Assembly (NCBI GenBank): GCA_025934495.1 | Contig: JAICXY010000007.1 | Span: 1 to 62,529, forward strand | DNA length: 62,529 nt | Source of the DNA: Candidatus Nitrosocosmicus sp. | GTDB lineage: Archaea > Thermoproteota > Nitrososphaeria > Nitrososphaerales > Nitrososphaeraceae | Reading direction: 5' to 3' | Notes under the pieces: model-generated | What the model was told of the DNA's origin: nothing | What the model saw: the letters and a program-made list of their open reading frames with translations, nothing else | The model's database searches: none | Position numbers and translations under genes: made by a program | Part shown: piece by piece, positions 18,637-28,951 of the stretch | Layout: every line of letters begins with the position of its first letter | Numbering within the stretch: position 1 is the first letter of the stretch

Positions 18637-19824
18637 TTGGATATTCCAACTGATTGTATTTATGATGTTATTGTAGGAGGCGGAAGCGTATCTGGCTTAT
18701 TAGCTGCTAGAGAAATTTCATCTAATGGTTTTAAAGTATTAGTTTTAGAGGATGATCATGAGATAGGAACTCCAGAGCATTGTGGTGGTGTAGTAAGCCA
18801 AAAAGGATTAGAAAAATTAGGGATAATTCCAAGAATTAAAACTATTGAAACCAATATAACAAAAGCAATCATAAAATCTAAAAATAATTCCTTTCAAATA
18901 AATTCGGAAAATCAACATATTATAGTTATTGATAGACGCTCTTTTGATAAAGAATTGGCTTTTCAAGCACAAACAAGTGGAGCTGAAATAAATACAAAAA
19001 GTTCTATAACTTCCGTTAATTTTGTTGATAATTTATTTAGTATTAAATTAAGTTCAGGAAAAATATTTAAAAGTAAGTTTTTTGTGGAAGCAAGGGGTGT
19101 TAGCCATGTCCTTAAAAAAGGATTTAGAGATATTATTCCTTCTGGGCAATATGAGGTATATGCACATTGGATTCAAAAAGATACGATCGAAGTAGAATTT
19201 GACACTGAATTATACCCTGGTTTTTTTGCATGGATTATTCCAACTGGAGATGGAAAAGGAAAAATTGGTGTAGCTGGTAAAAACATCAATCCAAGCTTTA
19301 CACTTGACAAGTTCTTGGAAAAAAAAGGTAAACCATATTCTATTATTCGAAAAATTTATGCACCTTTATGGGTCCGTGGATATATAAAACCATTTAACCT
19401 TGATAGAAATGTTATAATTGGGGATGCAGCTGGGCAAACCAAACCTACAACAGCTGGAGGGATATATTCTGGTGGAATGGGAGGTATTTTTGCAGGTAGA
19501 TCTATCTCAAAATCATTGAATAATAATAATGATTGTTCATATTTGAAAGATTATCAAAACAATTGGATCAATACATTTGGAAAAGAATTTGATAGGATGC
19601 TATTGTTAAGAAAAATATTAGAACGATTAGATAATAAATCCTTAGATAAAATATTTTCTAGTATTCCTGCAATTTTCATTGAGAAAATTTCATTATCTAG
19701 CGACTTTGATTTTCATTCCGTGGCGTTGAAAAGTTTTTTAAACACCCGAACTTCAGTAAATTTTCTATATGCTTTAATGGGGAATGAATATCGAAAAATC
19801 ATAAGTGATCTAAGCAAGATATAA
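18637..19824 (+). CDS. Geranylgeranyl reductase family FAD protein
   Basis: The 395-aa protein has a Rossmann FAD site VIVGGGSVSGLLAAREI at residues 11-27, then EDDHEIGTPEHCGGVVS, the motif of archaeal digeranylgeranylglycerophospholipid reductases. The second FAD motif is VIIGDAAGQTKPTTAGGIY. These enzymes saturate the isoprenoid chains of membrane lipids. The start is TTG (DIPTDCIYD). Several paralogues are usual in this group, so the exact substrate (lipid core, menaquinone or chlorophyll-like chain) is not fixed by sequence alone. Confidence 0.88.
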   Translation: MDIPTDCIYDVIVGGGSVSGLLAAREISSNGFKVLVLEDDHEIGTPEHCGGVVSQKGLEKLGIIPRIKTIETNITKAIIKSKNNSFQINSENQHIIVIDRRSFDKELAFQAQTSGAEINTKSSITSVNFVDNLFSIKLSSGKIFKSKFFVEARGVSHVLKKGFRDIIPSGQYEVYAHWIQKDTIEVEFDTELYPGFFAWIIPTGDGKGKIGVAGKNINPSFTLDKFLEKKGKPYSIIRKIYAPLWVRGYIKPFNLDRNVIIGDAAGQTKPTTAGGIYSGGMGGIFAGRSISKSLNNNNDCSYLKDYQNNWINTFGKEFDRMLLLRKILERLDNKSLDKIFSSIPAIFIEKISLSSDFDFHSVALKSFLNTRTSVNFLYALMGNEYRKIISDLSKI

Positions 19825-19851
19825 ATGCGGTTTATATTTTTTTTAATTTAG

Positions 19852-20031
19852 ATGTCAAAACAATTACAATTACCTGTTTGTACATCTTGCAATAGGCCTA
19901 TTATGCCAAATGATGCCTGTGTGAGATTTTATTGTCCTAATTGTGGATATGTTCTTATTTGGAGGTGCGAAAGTTGCAGGGAATTTGCAAGGTTATATAA
20001 GTGTGTTGGTTGTGGATTTGAGGGGCCTTAA
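19852..20031 (+). CDS. Zinc-ribbon protein next to aEF1B, 59 aa
   Basis: A short gene starts at ATG and has four CX2C knuckles (CTSC, CPNC, CESC, CVGC) spaced as a pair of zinc ribbons, with the family block RFYCPNCGYVLIWRC. This small protein is conserved immediately upstream of aEF1B in many archaea, five bases apart here, which suggests a translation-linked role. The biochemical function is unknown. Confidence 0.85.
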   Translation: MSKQLQLPVCTSCNRPIMPNDACVRFYCPNCGYVLIWRCESCREFARLYKCVGCGFEGP

Positions 20032-20036
20032 ATAAA

Positions 20037-20318
20037 ATGGCTCGATTAGTAGCCAGAATTAAAATTCTTCCTTCAGATTCTGAAACTGATATTGAAGTTT
20101 TGATAAATAATTTAAAAACTGGTATACCTGAAGGAATGGAGTTAAAAGCACATGCTAAAGAACCAATTGCATTTGGATTAAATGCATTAGTAGGTGATTT
20201 TTTATTAGATGATGCTGAAGGAGAAATGGAGAAATTGGAAGAATCATTAAAAAAAATTGAAGGGGCTGGTGAAATTCAAGTTATTACTATAAGCAGGCAG
20301 TCAGTTAAGATAAAATGA
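20037..20318 (+). CDS. ef1b: Elongation factor 1-beta
   Basis: This 93-aa protein is the archaeal guanine-nucleotide exchange factor for EF1A, of normal length: MARLVARIKILPSDSETDIE, HAKEPIAFGLNALVGDFLL and a C-terminal beta strand IQVITISRQSVKI. It lies in a tight cluster after the zinc-ribbon gene and 29 bases before a Cdc48-type ATPase. Confidence 0.95.
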   Translation: MARLVARIKILPSDSETDIEVLINNLKTGIPEGMELKAHAKEPIAFGLNALVGDFLLDDAEGEMEKLEESLKKIEGAGEIQVITISRQSVKIK

Positions 20319-20347
20319 TTGTTAAAATTTGATTCTTTGCGATCTAT

Positions 20348-22555
20348 TTGAAAAAAAGCAATAATAATAATAATACCGATAATAATTTTGTAACTACTCT
20401 TAAATTAAGAGTAGCTGGATGTAAAATTAAAGACATGGGAAAGAAAAAAGCGTTACTTGATATTGTTGCTATGAATAAACTTGGAATTAGAGATGGTGAT
20501 ATTGTTGAAATTGTAGGTAAAAAAGTAACTGCTGTAATCGCTTCTACTTTAGACGATAAAAATAGAAAAAATCAATATATACATATTGATGGTCAAACTA
20601 GAAAAAATGCTTCTGTGAGTTTAAATGATTACGTCCTTATAAGAAAATCTAATCCGAAATTTGCTGAAAAAATTGTTCTATTATGCAATACTGCTCAAAA
20701 TTTTTCTGATGAATTTATTCCTTATCTTAATAGTCGATTTGAAGGTTATCCTGTCATTAGAGGAGATCAATTTATGCTAAATTTTCTGGGAACAACAATT
20801 GAATTTGTCATTCATAATACTTTTCCAAAAGACGTTGTGATGATAAATAAAAATACAAAAATAGTTGTAAAACCTGGGTTAGAGAAATTTCATAAAGAAA
20901 CCCTCGAAGTTACTTATGAGCAAATTGGTGGATTAAAGAAACAGATAACCCATTTAAGGGAAATTGTAGAATTACCTTTGAGACATCCGGAAGTGTTTTC
21001 TAAAATTGGCATAGAACCTCATAAAGGAATTCTTTTATTTGGACCCCCTGGCTGTGGAAAAACATTGATAGCAAAAGCATTAGCTTCGGAATCAAATGCT
21101 AATTTTTATATAATAAATGGGCCTGAAATTGTAAATAAGTATTATGGTGAAACAGAAAGCAAATTACGGGAAATATTTCAAAAGGCCAAGGAATCATCTC
21201 CAAGCATTATATTTATTGATGAAATTGATGCAATCGCACCAAAGAGAGAAGATACTTTTGGCGATGTTGAAAAAAGAGTTGTTGCACAATTACTTGCTTT
21301 AATGGATGGTATGGCTGATCGGGGCAATGTTGTAGTTTTGGGTGCAACAAATAGACCTGATAGTTTAGATCCTGCCCTAAGAAGACCCGGAAGGTTTGAC
21401 AGAGAAATTGAAATAGGGATCCATAACCTCGAGGGACGATTTGAAATTATAAAAATTCATACTCTTGGAATGCCATTAGATGCGGATGTTAATTTGAAAG
21501 AAATATCAAAAATGCTAAGTGGTTATACAGGGGCTGATATAAAAGCTCTTTCAAGAGAAGCTGCTATGAAGTCCATCAGACGTTATTTGAGCGATTTTGA
21601 TTTGGCAAATAATAAAGAGGTTCCATCAGAAATTTTAAATGGTATCAGAATCAAACAGAGTGATTTTATTAATGCAATGAAAGAAATTGTTCCCACTGCT
21701 TTAAGAGAATTTTATGTTGAGCCTTCTAGTATAAAATGGGAAGATGTTGGTGGATTGATCAAAGAAAAAAATCTATTAATCGATAATTTTTTGTCTCCTA
21801 TTGCATCTCCGGACAAATTCTTAAAAATGGGTCTTAAACCTGCAAAAGGAGCATTATTATTTGGACCCTCTGGCTGTGGAAAAACATTGATAGCAAAAGC
21901 ATTAGCAGCAGAAGGTTATTTTAATATCATATTTGTTAGAGGGCCTGAAATATTGTCTAAATGGGTTGGAGAATCGGAAAAAGCTATACGGGAAATCTTC
22001 AGGAAGGCCCGTACTTCGTCTCCTTGTGTTATTGTTTTTGATGAATTGGATTCTCTAGGAAGATTAAGAACTTCTGAAGACCTTACTGGAAATGAGCGTG
22101 TTTTATCTCAAATCCTATCTGAAATGGATGATTCAAGTAATTTTGGTGTTATTGTGATTGGAATTACTAGTAGACCTGATCTTTTAGATACTTCTCTATT
22201 AAGGCCTGGTCGATTTGATCTTATAATTTTTGTGAGTCCTCCAGACGAAGAGTCAAGACGAGATATTTTATTAAAAGTCACTTCAACAATGCCACTTTCA
22301 TCTGATGTTGATTTTAAAAAAGTATCTTCCATGACAAAAGGTTATAGTGGAGCAGATCTCGTTTCATTATGCCGATTTGCTGCTATAAATGCGATACAGA
22401 ATAATACGGATATGATTTATAATTCTAATTTTGAAAATGCTTTAACCATTGTTAAACCTTCAATAACTCCTGAAGTTCACAGTTGGTATTTGTCTTTAGA
22501 AAAAAAATTAACATCTGCAGTTCCACAGTTTAGTGATAAAATATTTTATGGATAG
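20348..22555 (+). CDS. Cdc48/VAT-type AAA+ ATPase
   Basis: The 735-aa protein has a substrate-binding N-domain (1-180, double-psi barrel [20 protein letters not shown]) and two AAA+ modules. D1 has Walker A GPPGCGKT at 232-239, Walker [13 protein letters not shown] and the arginine fingers in [11 protein letters not shown]2 has GPSGCGKT at 506-513 and VFDELDSLG. It unfolds proteins for the proteasome or remodels complexes. The D2 Walker A carries Ser instead of the second Pro. It starts at TTG and is downstream of ef1b. Archaeal paralogues are frequent. Confidence 0.93.
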   Translation: MKKSNNNNNTDNNFVTTLKLRVAGCKIKDMGKKKALLDIVAMNKLGIRDGDIVEIVGKKVTAVIASTLDDKNRKNQYIHIDGQTRKNASVSLNDYVLIRKSNPKFAEKIVLLCNTAQNFSDEFIPYLNSRFEGYPVIRGDQFMLNFLGTTIEFVIHNTFPKDVVMINKNTKIVVKPGLEKFHKETLEVTYEQIGGLKKQITHLREIVELPLRHPEVFSKIGIEPHKGILLFGPPGCGKTLIAKALASESNANFYIINGPEIVNKYYGETESKLREIFQKAKESSPSIIFIDEIDAIAPKREDTFGDVEKRVVAQLLALMDGMADRGNVVVLGATNRPDSLDPALRRPGRFDREIEIGIHNLEGRFEIIKIHTLGMPLDADVNLKEISKMLSGYTGADIKALSREAAMKSIRRYLSDFDLANNKEVPSEILNGIRIKQSDFINAMKEIVPTALREFYVEPSSIKWEDVGGLIKEKNLLIDNFLSPIASPDKFLKMGLKPAKGALLFGPSGCGKTLIAKALAAEGYFNIIFVRGPEILSKWVGESEKAIREIFRKARTSSPCVIVFDELDSLGRLRTSEDLTGNERVLSQILSEMDDSSNFGVIVIGITSRPDLLDTSLLRPGRFDLIIFVSPPDEESRRDILLKVTSTMPLSSDVDFKKVSSMTKGYSGADLVSLCRFAAINAIQNNTDMIYNSNFENALTIVKPSITPEVHSWYLSLEKKLTSAVPQFSDKIFYG

Positions 22556-22618
22556 TCATCATCTACCGTTCCCTACAATTTAAAAAACTATATAAATTCT
22601 TTTGTAAATGATTTAATT

Positions 22619-22840
22619 ATGAATTATCCTTTGAGAAATATTGTTTTTGAGAAAATAAAACAATTTGGAAATATTACAGATCATGATTTAATGAATTCTT
22701 TATCTAAGGATAATATAATTACACTTGAAGATGATTTGAATAAAATATTGTTAGATTTAGAAATATATGGATTAATCCAGGTGAACTGGATAACAAAGGA
22801 TAAAAAAAGAATCGAAATTGTGAATCAAAATAAAGGATAA
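22619..22840 (+). CDS. Small winged-helix-like protein
   Basis: This 73-aa product reads as helix-turn-helix-wing: IVFEKIKQFGNITDHDLMNS, then a helix with LNKILLDLEIYGLIQVNWI and a short basic tail. The layout fits a minimal winged helix of the type common in Nitrososphaeria, but no diagnostic motif is present. It lies 63 bases after the Cdc48 gene with a TATA-like tract between, so it may have its own promoter. Confidence 0.6.
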   Translation: MNYPLRNIVFEKIKQFGNITDHDLMNSLSKDNIITLEDDLNKILLDLEIYGLIQVNWITKDKKRIEIVNQNKG

Positions 22841-22860
22841 TATTTTTTGATTGTCTATTT

Positions 22861-23775
22861 CTATAATCTTACATACAATAGTGCATCTAAAGCTATTGAA
22901 ATAAAGATTATTACCAAATATGGGGCAGTAACTTTATAAGCTTTCCATGCAAAATAGGGTGTAGGATTTTTCATTAATTTATAGTGATATATTGCCATAA
23001 ATGAGCCCGCAATTAATGCAACTGTAGTATATAGCAATCCAAGACCAAAAAAATATAGCGAAGCTGTATATGGTATGAGAATAAGTGTACTTAAAAAAAT
23101 ATATTTTGAGGTAGTTTGATTCCCATGTATGACTGGAAGCATGGGTACTTTTGCATTGGTATAATCATCTTTCATTTTAATAGATAAACACCAGAAATGA
23201 GGGGGTGACCACATGAAAACAATCCATCCTACCAAGAATCCTAATAAATCCATACTGTTTGTAGTGGTTGCCCATCCAGCCATAGCTGCTGCACTACCTG
23301 CAAAACCTCCTATAACTACATTCCAAACACTTCTTCTTTTTAATAAAATTGTATATACAACAACATAAAAAAAAATTCCCAAAGCAATCATAAATGTTGC
23401 CATCGGATTTAATGTAAACCACGCAAGTATGACCGAAATTGCCGATATGGATATTCCATATACTAGTACTTTATTTGGCTTTAATCTTCCAGTAGGAATT
23501 GGTCTTTTTGAGGTGCGAGACATCAAATGATCTATACTTTTATCATAAAACATGTTAATTGCACTGGATCCCATCGAAGACAAACTTCCGCAAATTATTA
23601 AAAATAACAGTTTCCACCCAGAAATATCCCACGCTATATTGCTATTATTATCAAATCTTGTAGCAGCAAGCATTGATGTTACTGCAGTAATTACAAGAAC
23701 TACGACAATCCTTGGTTTTGAAATTTCAAGAAAGTTTTTAATGCTTGAAAATGCCCGATGATGACTAACGTGCAC
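22861..23775 (-). CDS. ctaB: Heme O synthase (protoheme IX farnesyltransferase)
   Basis: At 304 aa this is a UbiA-family prenyltransferase with about eight membrane segments. The allylic-diphosphate motif is NMFYDKSIDHLMSRTSKRPIP (N/D..xxD..D with TxxRP). The second motif region reads WVFMWSPPHFWCLS-like (IVFMWSPPHFW), typical of CtaB. It attaches a farnesyl group to heme B on the route to heme O/A for heme-copper oxidase. It is monocistronic on this strand. Confidence 0.95.
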   Translation of the reverse strand: MHVSHHRAFSSIKNFLEISKPRIVVVLVITAVTSMLAATRFDNNSNIAWDISGWKLLFLIICGSLSSMGSSAINMFYDKSIDHLMSRTSKRPIPTGRLKPNKVLVYGISISAISVILAWFTLNPMATFMIALGIFFYVVVYTILLKRRSVWNVVIGGFAGSAAAMAGWATTTNSMDLLGFLVGWIVFMWSPPHFWCLSIKMKDDYTNAKVPMLPVIHGNQTTSKYIFLSTLILIPYTASLYFFGLGLLYTTVALIAGSFMAIYHYKLMKNPTPYFAWKAYKVTAPYLVIIFISIALDALLYVRL

Positions 23776-23853
23776 GTGTTCTCATTATCTTGTAATCAAT
23801 TCCTGAATTTAACTTATTCGATAATATTTTACATCCATTATCCACTTTATTAC

Positions 23854-24168
23854 TTATCTCATGTCTCTTTTTTTATCTATTTCTTGAATTTTTTCTATAA
23901 TATCTTCAAGCTGTCCTGTGGACCATTTGACAAATCCTTCTATTATTTCCTGAGGTAATTTATTTATTTGAGATATTTTGACAAATCCTTCAAATATCTT
24001 TTCATATGTTTTACAACATACAGTCATGTTTATGATTGCATCATTGATAAAGTCGTTATTATTATTCCTTATGTAATTTTCTCTAAATCTTTCTAAAAGA
24101 TCGTTGGTTCTTTTAGTTACCTCATCTTTTCCAATTTCTTCATCATATTTATTATTGTCTTTATACAC
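23854..24168 (-). CDS. Hypothetical helical protein, 104 aa
   Basis: The whole product looks alpha-helical: an acidic N-terminus, TNDLLERFRENYIRN, MTVCCKTYEKIFEGF and GFVKWSTGQLEDIIEKIQEI. There is no membrane segment or metal motif apart from CC. I have the impression of a lineage-specific conserved protein but cannot name it. It lies 78 bases upstream of ctaB on the same strand and could share its transcript. Confidence 0.6.
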   Translation of the reverse strand: MYKDNNKYDEEIGKDEVTKRTNDLLERFRENYIRNNNNDFINDAIINMTVCCKTYEKIFEGFVKISQINKLPQEIIEGFVKWSTGQLEDIIEKIQEIDKKRDMR

Positions 24169-24509
24169 TTTTTATCAACCCTAGTTCGACCTTCTTTATA
24201 TTATAGATTGTTAATATGGTAATAAAATTAGTTTGTGCGAAATAATAAAATTCTTCTATTAGAAATTACAAAATGATTAATAATGTCTTGTTTATAGTAT
24301 TGTATAATTTTAATTGGATATGGCTAGCGATAGATAGAAGTAGGTCAGATACCCTAGTGCTTTCATCATGGTATTATCAGTTTTGTGTATCATCATTCCC
24401 AAGCATATTGCATTCTTACACTAATTTTATTTTTGTTAATTATTTTTGATAGCATTATAACAAAAACTTCACTATCTTTTTTTTAAGTTGTATTTTACTA
24501 TTTGTTTAT
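24169..24509. other. Intergenic between divergent genes
   Basis: A divergent promoter region of about 340 bases. AT-rich with no further gene seen. Confidence 0.4.
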
Positions 24510-25166
24510 ATGTCCAATAAGGATGCTATTGTTGATACTATTAATTCGTTTGGATCAGTTGGTATAAAAAAGTCTGAATTAAAAAAACAATATACAATAG
24601 AAAACTTTGATATTTTATTGGATGAATTAGATAAAGAAGGCAAAATTTGTATTTCTAAAAAGGGTACTTTTATATATTGTTGGAGTAAAGAATTTTTTTT
24701 AGATTATCTACTAAGTTCTGATCTAAAATTCAAATATCTTTATAAATATATTTCTACTATTCAAAATAAAATAAATAATTATTCTGATAGTATATTTAAA
24801 TATATTGAAAATATTGATTGTGAATTGCTTGAAATTAAAAATTCATTTAATCATATCGGAGAAAAAATTGATGACTTAAATCTTAAACTTCAGAAAAATA
24901 GTAATGCAATAAATGCCTTTTCTTTGGATGATTTTAAAGATAACTTTAATAGAATTTTGGGCGAAAAATCTACTTCAATTGGTTGGGTTGAATTATCTTC
25001 TATAAAAAATGAAATTTGCCATGTATATAATATATCTGATAATGAATTTTATGAATATGTTAGAACTATTACAGAATTATCTCCGGAAAAATATGAACTT
25101 TCTTCTGGTGGTTATGAAGGTGTTATTTTAAGGGGGATAGTTCATGGATTTGTGAGGACTATTTAA
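24510..25166 (+). CDS. Winged-helix / coiled-coil protein paired with AAA+ ATPase
   Basis: This 218-aa protein has an N-terminal winged helix (residues 1-55: DTINSFGSVGIKKSELKKQY, wing ICISKKGTFIYC), a long helical segment 60-140 with heptad-like hydrophobics (YISTIQNKINNYSDSIFKYI, IGEKIDDLNLKLQK), and a C-terminal alpha/beta part (LSSGGYEGVILRGIVHGF) that may be a second winged helix. Its stop overlaps the ATPase start by one base (TAATG), so the two are translated together. I recognise no family. A DNA-binding or adaptor subunit for the ATPase is a reasonable inference. Confidence 0.65.
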   Translation: MSNKDAIVDTINSFGSVGIKKSELKKQYTIENFDILLDELDKEGKICISKKGTFIYCWSKEFFLDYLLSSDLKFKYLYKYISTIQNKINNYSDSIFKYIENIDCELLEIKNSFNHIGEKIDDLNLKLQKNSNAINAFSLDDFKDNFNRILGEKSTSIGWVELSSIKNEICHVYNISDNEFYEYVRTITELSPEKYELSSGGYEGVILRGIVHGFVRTI

Positions 25167-26794
25167 TGTATCCTTATAAGTTATTGATAAATCCTTTTCC
25201 TAGTGGACCTACTCCCACATTAAAAATTGCCAAAATTCTAGGCGGTAGAAGGCACAAGGTAGCACTCAATAGTATTATAAATTGTGTTAACGATCTGTGT
25301 TTGAAATTGAATGAGGGTGTGTATTCTAATGAGGAATTATTTAAAGTTATTACTGTTATACAGGATATAGGTTCAGGCAAAACTCACCTTGCATTACATA
25401 TGAAAACTATTCCGGATATACTTGATAAAGTAATTATTTCTTATATTGACCTAGTACAAGTTCATCCTCGTGATATAGATACCATTTTCTCTGCAATAAT
25501 CAAGGGTTTTGATAATAATTATTTTAAAGACTTACTTGAAAAGCTTGTTGAATTTCTTAAACGATCTTATTCTATAAATCCTAAATTAGTAAAAAAGATT
25601 ATGAAATATGGTTTTTTTGATAGTCTTAATGGGAATCCAATCGAAGAAAAATTAAAGCAATTTTTAGAAAAAAAAATCCAACCGTCTTTCAACCATCTAT
25701 TTGAATTATTATCTTATGATTTTTCAAATGCCGAAATTCAAATAATTTTTGAAATTATAAAAAAAGGAACTTTAGATTCTTCGGGTATAAATACATTTGA
25801 CAATTTGGCTTTGATGCTAAATAGTTTATCTTCTGTTAATTTTAAATTGTTCAATAAAATTACTCTATTTCAAATCGATGAATTTGATGCCAATAAACAA
25901 TCTCTAGATTATATAAAAGGTTTGATTAATTCTCATATATCTTATTCTGTTTTAATGATGATAACTACACCTTCATATTATTCTGATATATCTCGAGTTA
26001 GTCCATCACTTTTTGATCGTTTGGAAAAAGCAAATTATAAAATTGATTTGGCCGGATCAAATTCTTTTGAGGAAATAAATGATATTGTTTTAGAATATTT
26101 AGAACAGAATACTTCTGGATTAGATGAAATTGATAAAACTGACCTATCATCAAAAATTAAAATAATATATGATGAATTTCCTGATTTTAGAAATATTAGA
26201 TCTATTCTAAACATTTTATACCATTCTATGGAGTTATCTTCAAAAAGAAACTATTATAATATCGATGAACAGTCAATTGAAGAATCCATAAAAACCATAT
26301 ATCCTGGTTTAAGATTGCGTGGAAGTATTATGGGTATTCCGATTTCTGATTTTATAAAAATGCGAAAGATATCGATAGATCGAAACTATCTTTCTATTGG
26401 TATTAAAAATGCGGTTAAAAACCTAATAAATTATGTAGAAGAATTAGGGACAGTTAAAAAATCGGGTGAAAGATTACAGGAAGGTTACTTAGATGCCGTT
26501 TATAACGATCAGCTTGGAAAAAAAATAGGTGTAACTATTGCTATCGATATTGATAAAAATAAAAATTTTGATAAAATAGTAAAAAGTAATAAGAGGAATT
26601 TATTGGTTGATAAATTAATTATCCTTACTACTAATATTACAAATGTTAAAAATAACGATACTACCTTTGTAACAGTTGATAGATGGAAATTAGTTGATTT
26701 ATTATATTTTAGTAAAAAATATGCTGATAATGAAATAAGATATGAAGATCCTCAAAAAGCTATATTATTGGCAAAATCTATTCAACTCTTTTAA
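25166..26794 (+). CDS. Orc/Cdc6-like AAA+ ATPase with C-terminal alpha/beta domain
   Basis: This 542-aa P-loop ATPase has a Walker A variant QDIGSGKTHLAL at about 66-77, Walker B TLFQIDEFD at 233-241, a sensor strand LMMITTPSYY and an arginine-finger candidate in SPSLFDRLEK. A helical lid follows. Residues 415-512 form a separate alpha/beta domain (YLDAVYND, IGVTIAIDID, KLIILTTN, FVTVDRWKLVDLL) reminiscent of the restriction-endonuclease-like fold but without a recognisable D/ExK lysine. It is translationally coupled to the preceding winged-helix gene. The role is unknown; DNA remodelling or defence are both possible. Confidence 0.7.
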   Translation: MYPYKLLINPFPSGPTPTLKIAKILGGRRHKVALNSIINCVNDLCLKLNEGVYSNEELFKVITVIQDIGSGKTHLALHMKTIPDILDKVIISYIDLVQVHPRDIDTIFSAIIKGFDNNYFKDLLEKLVEFLKRSYSINPKLVKKIMKYGFFDSLNGNPIEEKLKQFLEKKIQPSFNHLFELLSYDFSNAEIQIIFEIIKKGTLDSSGINTFDNLALMLNSLSSVNFKLFNKITLFQIDEFDANKQSLDYIKGLINSHISYSVLMMITTPSYYSDISRVSPSLFDRLEKANYKIDLAGSNSFEEINDIVLEYLEQNTSGLDEIDKTDLSSKIKIIYDEFPDFRNIRSILNILYHSMELSSKRNYYNIDEQSIEESIKTIYPGLRLRGSIMGIPISDFIKMRKISIDRNYLSIGIKNAVKNLINYVEELGTVKKSGERLQEGYLDAVYNDQLGKKIGVTIAIDIDKNKNFDKIVKSNKRNLLVDKLIILTTNITNVKNNDTTFVTVDRWKLVDLLYFSKKYADNEIRYEDPQKAILLAKSIQLF

Positions 26795-26876
26795 ATTGGT
26801 ATTTTTTTGAATTATTGATTGTTTTTATAAAACCTTATTTTTTAATAAATACATAAATAATTAAATATTATACATT

Positions 26877-27311
26877 TTGTTAAATTTGAAAAGGACTCTT
26901 AATACTCTTGATGATTTTATTAAAAATGTACATAAATTAGGATATACTATTGTTGAGTATAATGGGATTAAAATCCCTGTTTTATATATTGAAGATGAAT
27001 TTTTTGAAAAGATATTAAAAATATCCTATAACAAAAGAATATCAATCGATACGAATTTAAATATTTATGATGATGGTCAACATGTTTTTGTTGATATTGC
27101 TTTAAAATTTTTATATACCGAATTAGAAGAAACTTATCTTTTATATGCTAATAAAACTCTTGATTTTTTTTCTAATTTGGCTAGTTCTGGAATGATAGGA
27201 TTAGTTACATCAAAAAATCCCACATCTAATATTTTTTTTATTCAGTTACCAAAAAAGGATCAAGCAGAAAAAGCTCTTGAATTAATCAAGGAGAAGCTGA
27301 AAAAATTCTAA
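26877..27311 (+). CDS. Hypothetical 144-aa protein
   Basis: Starts at TTG (a second in-frame TTG three codons later is equally possible). Mixed alpha/beta composition with a strand-rich first half (YTIVEYNGIKIPVLYIEDEF), a central helix (ALKFLYTELEETYLLYANK) and a C-terminal helix (AEKALELIKEKLKKF). No signal peptide, membrane segment or catalytic motif. It lies 82 bases after the ATPase on the same strand and might belong to the same system, though the gap contains a TATA-like tract. Confidence 0.6.
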   Translation: MLNLKRTLNTLDDFIKNVHKLGYTIVEYNGIKIPVLYIEDEFFEKILKISYNKRISIDTNLNIYDDGQHVFVDIALKFLYTELEETYLLYANKTLDFFSNLASSGMIGLVTSKNPTSNIFFIQLPKKDQAEKALELIKEKLKKF

Positions 27312-27420
27312 TCTATTTCTGATACTTGGTTTTTTTTATTGTTATTATTTGCAAAGTATTAAAATTATTCATATGAATTTATTTTAAATATCAGTATTGT
27401 TTTTCTTATAGTGTTTTCAA

Positions 27421-28176
27421 TTGAAAAAAAGGATCCGAAAGCCCATAAAAGCTAAAACCAAATATCGTAAAATAATAATAATGTCTATTTTATTTGGAGC
27501 TCTACTTGTTGGTGGAACTGTGGCCACTTTTACTAACATTGGTAAGAATTCTAATAATGATGCTACAAAAAAGGCCCAAATTCAACAATTGATATCTATG
27601 TTAACAAATGCATCAATACCTGGTGCTAAAGCTTTGGGCGATGCTAAAGCTCCAATTACTATTGTGGAATTTGGAGATTATCAATGTCCATTTTGTGCTT
27701 CTTTTAATAATCAAACAAAAAATAATTTAACTGCTAATTATATAAATAAAGGTATCGCAAAATTTGTTTTTAAAGATCTTGTACTTAATGATCTACCCAA
27801 AGATAAATTATCTACATTGGCTGCTGAGGCATCCTACTGTGCTGCAGAACAAAATAAATATTGGCCATATCATGATGAAATTTATAAGAATTACAAAGGT
27901 GAAAATACTGGTTGGATTTCAAAGGAGTCTTTAATTGGTTTTGCTAAAAAAGTAGGAATAAATAACATCGAACAATTTACATCATGTTTGGATTCTCATA
28001 AATACAACCAGGTGGTTATGAAAAATGATCTTTTTGGAAAAGGAATTGGATTAGGTACAACTCCGACATTTTTTTTCTTAAAACAAAATACAACTAAAGT
28101 AGCTGCTATACAGGGATACCAGCCTTTCTCTGTATTCAGAAATGTAATAGATCAATTGCTTAATAGTACCGCCTAA
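27421..28176 (+). CDS. Membrane-anchored DsbA-family thiol oxidoreductase
   Basis: The 251-aa product has a basic N-terminus (KKRIRKPIKAKTKYRK), one membrane segment at about 18-38 (signal anchor) and a thioredoxin/DsbA domain from residue 70. The active site is CPFC at 89-92 within GDYQCPFCASF. Further motifs are FVFKDLVLND, AAEASYCAAEQ and the cis-Pro strand GLGTTPTFFFL. It would form or shuffle disulfides outside the membrane. DsbA-like proteins are numerous in Nitrososphaeria. TTG start. Confidence 0.9.
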   Translation: MKKRIRKPIKAKTKYRKIIIMSILFGALLVGGTVATFTNIGKNSNNDATKKAQIQQLISMLTNASIPGAKALGDAKAPITIVEFGDYQCPFCASFNNQTKNNLTANYINKGIAKFVFKDLVLNDLPKDKLSTLAAEASYCAAEQNKYWPYHDEIYKNYKGENTGWISKESLIGFAKKVGINNIEQFTSCLDSHKYNQVVMKNDLFGKGIGLGTTPTFFFLKQNTTKVAAIQGYQPFSVFRNVIDQLLNSTA

Positions 28177-28576
28177 TCTTTCTTTTTTATTTTAATACAA
28201 TATTAAATCGGAAAATTTATTTATTCCTTAACCTGTTGTCTATTAAAAGATCATCTAAAAGTATGAATTGTGATATTTATATATTTAATTCAAAAAGATG
28301 CTATTTATTTTAGACTAGATTTCTTATGGATATCACAATTATTATAAATAGTAATAACCCTACTTCATCGTTAAATAATTAGATAAGGAATTTTATGTTT
28401 ATTTTAATACTTTTATTGTTATTTTTTTTTGGTCTTTTGTTAAATGTGATCTAATATATTATTATTTAAGGATCTTAGAATATCCATACATACACACAGT
28501 CTAATTTACTTTTGGATTTAAAAGTTTTTGATTACATATTTAAGGTTGATTGTGTTAATCATGGTAAAACGTATGT
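28177..28576. other. Intergenic, no gene recognised
   Basis: Spacer between converging genes, AT-rich with several T runs that could terminate transcription on the plus strand (28177-28200). Nothing else is seen. Confidence 0.4.
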
Positions 28577-28951
28577 TTAGGTTCCGATGATTTGGTTAAC
28601 TTTTTTTATTAATTCATCATTTTCAATTGGTTTTCTAAGAAAGAGATCTTTATCGACCAATCCGAATCCATTCTTTCTAAATGTCTCGTAATACATTTCA
28701 CTAGCTGTCAAAAAACACACTTTGGTGTTTTGATCCTTCTCCTTTATTTTTCTATATAGCTCAAAACCATCCATGTTTGGCATTTTGATATCCAGAATGA
28801 TTAAATCATAAAAATCTGGTTTAAAGTTAGTTAGTGCTGCGAGGGAATCAGCAAATGTATAGACTTCAAATCCTCCTTCTTCTAAAACTATTTTACAAAG
28901 TAAAATGATATCTGGTTCATCATCCACAAAACAAATTCTTTTTTTTGCCAT
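28577..28951 (-). CDS. Single-domain response regulator (CheY-like)
   Basis: At 124 aa it is a lone receiver domain. The acidic pair Asp10-Asp11 (FVDDEPD), phospho-acceptor Asp54 (LIILDIKMPNMDG), Thr82 (CFLTASE) and Lys107 (FLRKPIE) are all in place. There is no output domain and no histidine kinase nearby, so it probably acts by protein contact with a kinase encoded elsewhere. Confidence 0.93.
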   Translation of the reverse strand: MAKKRICFVDDEPDIILLCKIVLEEGGFEVYTFADSLAALTNFKPDFYDLIILDIKMPNMDGFELYRKIKEKDQNTKVCFLTASEMYYETFRKNGFGLVDKDLFLRKPIENDELIKKVNQIIGT

